A DNA stretch of 63,951 nt from Paenibacillus rhizosphaerae. GTDB taxonomy: Bacteria > Bacillota > Bacilli > Paenibacillales > Paenibacillaceae. The stretch lies in contig NZ_JACHXJ010000010.1 of NCBI RefSeq assembly GCF_014192015.1, positions 1-63,951 of the forward strand. Direction: 5' to 3'. This document shows positions 60,059 through 63,951 of this stretch, in pieces (position 1 is the stretch's first letter; the number at the start of each line of letters is the position of its first letter). The notes beneath the pieces are model-generated. The model saw only the letters and a list, made by a program, of their open reading frames with translations, was not told the origin of the DNA and made no database searches. The translations under genes and the position numbers were made by a program.

Positions 60059-60535
60059 ATGAGCGATAAAGAAGTCATTCTTACACAGGACGGACTTAAG
60101 AAGCTGGAAGACGAACTCGAGAACCTGAAATCGGTGAAGCGCCGCGAAGTGGCAGAGCGGATCAAGGTAGCTATCGGTTACGGGGATATCAGTGAGAACT
60201 CCGAATACGAAGACGCCAAGAACGAGCAGGCTTTTATTGAAGGCCGGATCATTACTTTGGAAAAAATGCTTCGCAATGCCCGTATCATCAATAATGATGA
60301 GATCAACACGGACATCGTGGGCGTAGGTGCAACGGTAACGGTGCAGGACTTGGAATTCGGCGATACGATGGAATATACGATCGTCGGTAGTGCCGAATCC
60401 GATCCGCTGAACAATAAAATTTCCAATGAAAGCCCGGTCGGCAAAGCAATCATCGGCAAGCAAAAAGGAACCGTCGTGGATGTGAACGTTCCTGCGGGCG
60501 TTATTCAATATAAAATCATTGATATCAAAAAGTAA
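60059..60535 (+). CDS. greA: Transcription elongation factor GreA
   Basis: 158 residues from ATG 60059 (AGGAGAATC upstream), the exact usual GreA length; ATG 60038 has no ribosome binding site. The N-terminal coiled coil ends in the catalytic acidic tip GDISENSEYEDAK. The C-terminal FKBP-like domain contains YTIVGSAESDP and SPVGKAIIGK. GreA rescues backtracked RNA polymerase by stimulating transcript cleavage. It is transcribed from its own consensus promoter through a structured leader. Confidence 0.98.
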   Translation: MSDKEVILTQDGLKKLEDELENLKSVKRREVAERIKVAIGYGDISENSEYEDAKNEQAFIEGRIITLEKMLRNARIINNDEINTDIVGVGATVTVQDLEFGDTMEYTIVGSAESDPLNNKISNESPVGKAIIGKQKGTVVDVNVPAGVIQYKIIDIKK

Positions 60536-60558
60536 TATCTATGCTTTAGGATTGAAAG

Positions 60559-60584
60559 AAAGCTTCCTTGAGGAAGCTTTTTTT
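60559..60584 (+). terminator. greA terminator
   Basis: A perfect 9-bp stem AAAGCTTCC/GGAAGCTTT with TTGA loop and four more T. Confidence 0.94.
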
Positions 60585-60740
60585 CAAGATAATGGAATAT
60601 ACCCCTGAGCTAACGTCGAGGCAAAGGAAAGGCCCCACTTGATGGGGTTATTTTCGGATATAGACGGCAAACGGCAGATGGCATCCGCTTGGATAGGCGG
60701 GAGAGGTTTAGCAGTGAAATGAAGGAGATGAAGACTGACC

Positions 60741-62255
60741 ATGTCAGAAGAAGTGAACAACCAGGAACAGGAAATTGAATTAAGCGAGATGCTGAAAATC
60801 CGCCGGAGCAAGCTGGACGAGCTGCGTGCACTGGGGATCGATCCTTTTGGCAAAAAATATGACAGAACCAGCATGGCCGGCGATTTGCTGAGTAAATACG
60901 ACGGCATGACAAAAGAAGAGCTGGACGAGCAGCACGCCGAAGTTCGCGTTGCCGGACGGATTATGGCTAAGCGCGGCATGGGTAAAGCCATTTTTGCCCA
61001 TATCCAGGATCTGAGCGGCAAAATCCAGATCTATGTGCGCCAGGATTCCGTGCCTGAGCATGCGTTCGAGGCGTTCCGCCTGCTAGATCTGGGCGATATT
61101 GTTGGCATCGCCGGAACGATGTTCAAGACGAAGACCGGGGAAACGACGATCAAGGCCAACGAGGTGGAGGTTCTGTCGAAATCCCTTTACCCATTGCCTG
61201 ATAAATACCATGGCCTCAAGGATGTGGAGCTCCGCTACCGTCAGCGGTACGTGGATTTGATCATCAATCCGGAAGTCCAACAGACATTTATTGCCCGCTC
61301 GCGGATTATTCAATCGATGCGCCGTTACCTGGATTCACAGGGCTACCTGGAAGTCGAGACTCCGACACTGCATGCGATTGCCGGCGGAGCCGCAGCCAAG
61401 CCATTTATTACGCATCATAACGCGTTGGACATGCAGCTGTATATGCGGATTGCCATCGAGCTTCATTTGAAGCGCCTGATTGTCGGCGGTTTGGAGAAGG
61501 TATACGAAATCGGACGCGTATATCGTAACGAGGGTATTTCCACCCGTCACAATCCGGAATTTACGATGATCGAGCTGTATGAGGCTTATGCCGATTACAA
61601 AGACATCATGAATCTGACCGAGAATATGATCGCGCATATAGCGCAAGAAGTGCTTGGCACCAAAGTCATCAACTATCAAGGGCATCAAGTCGACCTGACT
61701 CCCCCTTGGCGCCGGGTATCCATGGTGGACGCGGTCAAGGAAGTCAAAGGCGTGGACTTCAGCGTGCACATGACGGACGAGGAAGCTCACCGTCTGGCTA
61801 AAGAGCACAACGTCAAAGTCGAGCCGCACATGACATTCGGTCATATCCTTAACGCGTTCTTCGAGGAATTTGTTGAGGAAACGCTGATTCAGCCGACGTT
61901 TGTGACCGGGCATCCGGTGGAGATTTCGCCGCTTGCGAAGAAAAGCGAGCAGGACCCGCGGTTTACCGACCGGTTCGAGCTCTTTATTGTTGCCCGTGAG
62001 CATGCCAATGCGTTCAGCGAGTTGAACGACCCGATCGATCAGCGCCAGCGCTTTGAAGCACAGCTGAAGGAACGCGAGCAGGGCAATGACGAAGCGCATG
62101 AAATGGATGAGGATTTCCTCACCGCGCTGGAGTACGGCATGCCGCCGACCGGCGGTCTAGGTATCGGCATCGACCGTCTGGTAATGCTGCTGACGGATTC
62201 TCCGTCCATCCGTGACGTGCTGCTCTTCCCGCATATGCGGAATCGTCAGGAGTAG
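60741..62255 (+). CDS. lysS: Lysyl-tRNA synthetase (class II)
   Basis: 504 residues. N-terminal OB-fold anticodon-binding domain (about 55-170), then the class II core with motif 2 VYEIGRVYRNEGISTRHNPEF (split at the Arg), EFTMIELYEAYADY and motif 3 GLGIGIDRLVML. It charges tRNA-Lys. The ribosome binding site AAGGAG lies about 14 nt from ATG 60741. A short CCCCA/TGGGG hairpin (60633-60647) lies upstream; no T-box is seen. As in B. subtilis, the gene is followed within a few kb by an rRNA operon. Confidence 0.98.
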   Translation: MSEEVNNQEQEIELSEMLKIRRSKLDELRALGIDPFGKKYDRTSMAGDLLSKYDGMTKEELDEQHAEVRVAGRIMAKRGMGKAIFAHIQDLSGKIQIYVRQDSVPEHAFEAFRLLDLGDIVGIAGTMFKTKTGETTIKANEVEVLSKSLYPLPDKYHGLKDVELRYRQRYVDLIINPEVQQTFIARSRIIQSMRRYLDSQGYLEVETPTLHAIAGGAAAKPFITHHNALDMQLYMRIAIELHLKRLIVGGLEKVYEIGRVYRNEGISTRHNPEFTMIELYEAYADYKDIMNLTENMIAHIAQEVLGTKVINYQGHQVDLTPPWRRVSMVDAVKEVKGVDFSVHMTDEEAHRLAKEHNVKVEPHMTFGHILNAFFEEFVEETLIQPTFVTGHPVEISPLAKKSEQDPRFTDRFELFIVAREHANAFSELNDPIDQRQRFEAQLKEREQGNDEAHEMDEDFLTALEYGMPPTGGLGIGIDRLVMLLTDSPSIRDVLLFPHMRNRQE

Positions 62256-62281
62256 TTTTCAGGTTTTTAGGGGAAATAAGC

Positions 62282-62329
62282 AAAAGGAACAGCTATCGTG
62301 ATCATGTATCACGCGGCTGTTCCTTTTTT
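62282..62329 (+). terminator. lysS terminator (overlaps tetR 3' end)
   Basis: Stem AAAAGGAACAGC..CGTGAT/ATCACG..GCTGTTCCTTTT followed by six T on the plus strand. The right half lies in the last codons of the convergent TetR gene, so the coding end doubles as terminator. It may work in both directions. Confidence 0.92.
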
Positions 62330-62958
62330 GCGTTTGATTCGGGCTTCTTTACCATGGAAGGTACATTCGGCTGGCATAAAGACAACAAATGCTGTTTTAT
62401 GACCGCGATCATGACCTCGGGGGTCACACGCTCCGGGCGCATCACGGCATGGATGGCCAGTCCGTCGAGGACGGCGTAGAAGCGTTCCACTTCGATGGCA
62501 AAGTCCAGACCGGGAAGCAGGAGCTGGTTTTCCGATAAGCCGTTAAATACCTGAACGAAAATTGACCGCAGCTCATCGTCCACCTGATGGCGCAGCGCAC
62601 GCAAGGACTCATCCGACAGCGATTTGACGACAAAAGAAAACCACACCTCCATTTCCAGCCGCTTTTCGTTGTCCGTAGGGAGAACCTCATGCAGCAGAGA
62701 AGGAATGTCCTGCATCAGGTCTCCGGAGAAGACCGTATCGTATATTCGCTGCGATACCCGTTCGGATACCCGTTTCATGGAATAGGACAGGAGCTCCGAT
62801 TGGGTTGAAAAATAGTGGCGCATCGAGCCTACGGAGATCCCAGCCTCTTCCGCGATGTTTCGGACGGAGGCCTGCTCGATACCATGCTTCTGAATGACGC
62901 GCCAGGTGGCCTCAGCCACTTTTGCTTTCTGGAGTTCATGATCGACAATTTTGGGCAT
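62302..62958 (-). CDS. TetR/AcrR-family transcriptional regulator
   Basis: 218 residues. The N-terminal TetR helix-turn-helix (about 10-55) contains ASVRNIAEEAGISVGSMRHYF (split at the turn) of the BetI/PksA-like subgroup. The rest is a helical ligand-binding domain. A TATAAT with extended TG lies only 7 nt upstream of the ATG (62970-62965), with no ribosome binding site between. The mRNA may therefore be leaderless or nearly so. It is divergent from a small membrane-protein gene, a likely but unproven target. Ligand unknown. Confidence 0.88.
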   Translation of the reverse strand: MPKIVDHELQKAKVAEATWRVIQKHGIEQASVRNIAEEAGISVGSMRHYFSTQSELLSYSMKRVSERVSQRIYDTVFSGDLMQDIPSLLHEVLPTDNEKRLEMEVWFSFVVKSLSDESLRALRHQVDDELRSIFVQVFNGLSENQLLLPGLDFAIEVERFYAVLDGLAIHAVMRPERVTPEVMIAVIKQHLLSLCQPNVPSMVKKPESNAKKEQPRDT

Positions 62959-63045
62959 GTCTTCATTATACCACGTGCTTGATTTATTTAGTACGGCTGT
63001 GATAAATTGTTTTTAGAACATTTGTATTAAAAAGGAGTGGGATTG

Positions 63046-63585
63046 TTGATCGGTGTATGGATTATTGGGTGCGAAATTGCCTTCTGGGTCCTGGTATTAG
63101 CCGGACTTAGCGTCCGGTATTTAGCAGGATGGAAAAAGGGCGGTGCCGCTCTGCTGTTGATGACTCCTATAGTCGACCTTCTTTTGATCATTCTTACGAT
63201 TATGGATCTGCGCGGCGGCGCCGAGGCGGAATTCATGCATGGGTTAGCTGCGGTGTACATCGGTGTAACCATTGCTTATGGTCACCGGATGATACATTGG
63301 GCCGACGAGCGGTTTGCCTATCGTTTTGGAGGCGGGGTTAAACCCAAAAAGGCACCCAAATACGGGAAGGCACATGCCAGAATAGAGCGGCAAGGGTGGT
63401 TCAGGCATGTGTTGGCTTGGCTGATCGGCTCGATTCTGATTTATCTCATGATAGTGGTCGTTAATGACCCCGATCGTACCGAGGCGCTTAAACGGGTTCC
63501 ATTACTCTGGGCATGCATTGTTGGCATTGATTTCGTTATAAGTTTCAGTTATACGCTTTGGCCGAGGAAGGGGAAAGGCTATTGA
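63046..63585 (+). CDS. Small multi-pass membrane protein, function unknown
   Basis: 179 residues from TTG 63046, 8 nt after AAAGGAG; GTG 63037 overlaps that site and TTG 63043 is also possible. About five hydrophobic segments: 1-22, 30-50, 60-77, 120-140 and 150-168. A basic, probably cytoplasmic loop (about 92-115, rich in Lys/Arg) lies in the middle. I do not recognise a family. It is divergent from the TetR regulator and precedes an rRNA operon. No terminator is evident downstream. Confidence 0.75.
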   Translation: MIGVWIIGCEIAFWVLVLAGLSVRYLAGWKKGGAALLLMTPIVDLLLIILTIMDLRGGAEAEFMHGLAAVYIGVTIAYGHRMIHWADERFAYRFGGGVKPKKAPKYGKAHARIERQGWFRHVLAWLIGSILIYLMIVVVNDPDRTEALKRVPLLWACIVGIDFVISFSYTLWPRKGKGY

Positions 63586-63676
63586 CTTATCGTAGGTGCC
63601 GCTGCTATGAAATACATGGTTAGGCAGACAGTCGGCACCCTGCCTTTATAATTCAATATTAATTTCAGAAAAAGAC

Positions 63677-63705
63677 TTGCATAATACAAGGATGCGTGTT
63701 ATATT
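63677..63705 (+). promoter_or_regulatory. rRNA operon promoter P1
   Basis: TTGCAT (63677-63682), a 17-bp spacer and TATATT (63700-63705). Confidence 0.85.
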
Positions 63706-63791
63706 ATTATTCCGGCCAATTGATTTGGTTGTTACATGAATCAAAACACAAGCTTCATACTAAATCTGAAAAAAAGATTTAAAAAAAGAGC

Positions 63792-63820
63792 TTGCTAAGT
63801 TGGGCGGAACATGATATACT
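63792..63820 (+). promoter_or_regulatory. rRNA operon promoter P2
   Basis: TTGCTA (63792-63797), a 17-bp spacer and TATACT (63815-63820). Tandem P1/P2 promoters are usual for Firmicute rrn operons. Confidence 0.88.
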
Positions 63821-63866
63821 ATAAAAGTTGTTGAGGCGATGAGCTCTCGGTAACAAAAACGAAGTT

Positions 63867-63882
63867 TGATCTTTGAAAACTG
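63867..63882 (+). promoter_or_regulatory. rrn leader antitermination boxA
   Basis: TGATCTTTGAAAACTG closely matches the Bacillus rrn leader boxA (TGnTCTTTGAAAACT), the Nus-factor site of rRNA antitermination. The remaining sequence to the window end is 16S precursor leader; the 16S gene itself starts outside. Confidence 0.9.
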
Positions 63883-63951
63883 AACAACGAGTGAGTATAA
63901 ACGCGACGGTCTTATGACCGGAGCGAATGGAGATTAAATCAATCTCGTCAG

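Noticed and set aside
60585..60740. T-box or other riboswitch before lysS
   Set aside because: No T-box specifier or TGGNACC-type motif; only a weak CCCCA/TGGGG hairpin.

Overview
The window is a 64-kb chromosomal block from a Gram-positive, endospore-forming Firmicute, most probably Paenibacillus. It carries spore genes (csfB/gin, yabG, sspF, spoVG, fin, spoVT, yabP, yabQ, spoIIE), strong AGGAGG-type ribosome binding sites, frequent TTG/GTG starts and moderate-to-high GC. Its gene order closely follows the Bacillus subtilis region between two origin-proximal rRNA operons (csfB-tmk to lysS). The window begins inside the 3' end of a 5S rRNA gene. It ends in the leader (tandem promoters plus boxA) of the next rRNA operon on the same strand. 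The whole block therefore sits between two directly repeated rrn operons.

Layout. 1-4.6 kb: 5S end, a small lipoprotein, a reverse-strand membrane protein, the anti-sigma factor Gin/CsfB, an Orn/Lys/Arg decarboxylase-family enzyme and thymidylate kinase. 4.7-9.7 kb: c-di-AMP receptor DarA, YaaR, DNA polymerase III delta' (HolB), RicT, replication control protein YabA, a tRNA methyltransferase-like protein and RsmI. 9.8-12.7 kb: AbrB (reverse) divergent from an HD-domain phosphohydrolase, with Spo0A boxes between them, then TatD. 12.8-16.2 kb: a c-di-AMP (ydaO/yuaA) riboswitch with terminator, an 18-codon small ORF with a perfect Shine-Dalgarno, the 3D-domain cell-wall protein YabE, RNase M5 and RsmA. 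16.2-24.4 kb: YabG, Veg, SspF, IspE, PurR, SpoVG, GlmU, Prs, Pth and Fin. 24.6-33.6 kb: Mfd, a PrsA-like foldase, SpoVT, a MOP-type flippase and YabN/MazG. 33.9-43.5 kb: HU, RqcP, YabP, YabQ, DivIC, YabR, SpoIIE, YabS, YabT, TilS and Hpt. 43.6-53.4 kb: FtsH, NadA-NadB-NadC, CoaX, Hsp33, a parvulin-like protein and CysK. 53.6-62.3 kb: the p-aminobenzoate/folate operon (pabB-pabA-pabC-folP-folB-folK), yazB, dusB, greA and lysS. 62.3-63.6 kb: a TetR-family regulator and a divergent small membrane protein. The window closes with the rrn promoters.

How it works together. Most genes are housekeeping: replication, translation and tRNA maturation, nucleotide, NAD, CoA and folate cofactors, and envelope precursors. 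They are interleaved with the sporulation programme. Promoter-like sites fit the known regulons: SigH before spoVG (and possibly before hup), Spo0A boxes at abrB and spoIIE, a SigF-like site before fin, SigG-like sites before sspF and spoVT, and tandem consensus SigA promoters before veg.

Differences from B. subtilis synteny: no metS, yazA, yabJ or ctc in their usual places; an HD hydrolase beside abrB; an HU gene fused tightly to rqcP; nadABC inserted between ftsH and coaX. I did not find a CRISPR array, prophage, insertion sequence or obvious defence system. The least explained elements are a pair of related inverted-repeat elements (before darA and in the greA leader), the dense repeat architecture upstream of spoIIE, competing stems in the ispE leader, the 18-codon ORF and a 66-residue reverse-strand gene beside pth.
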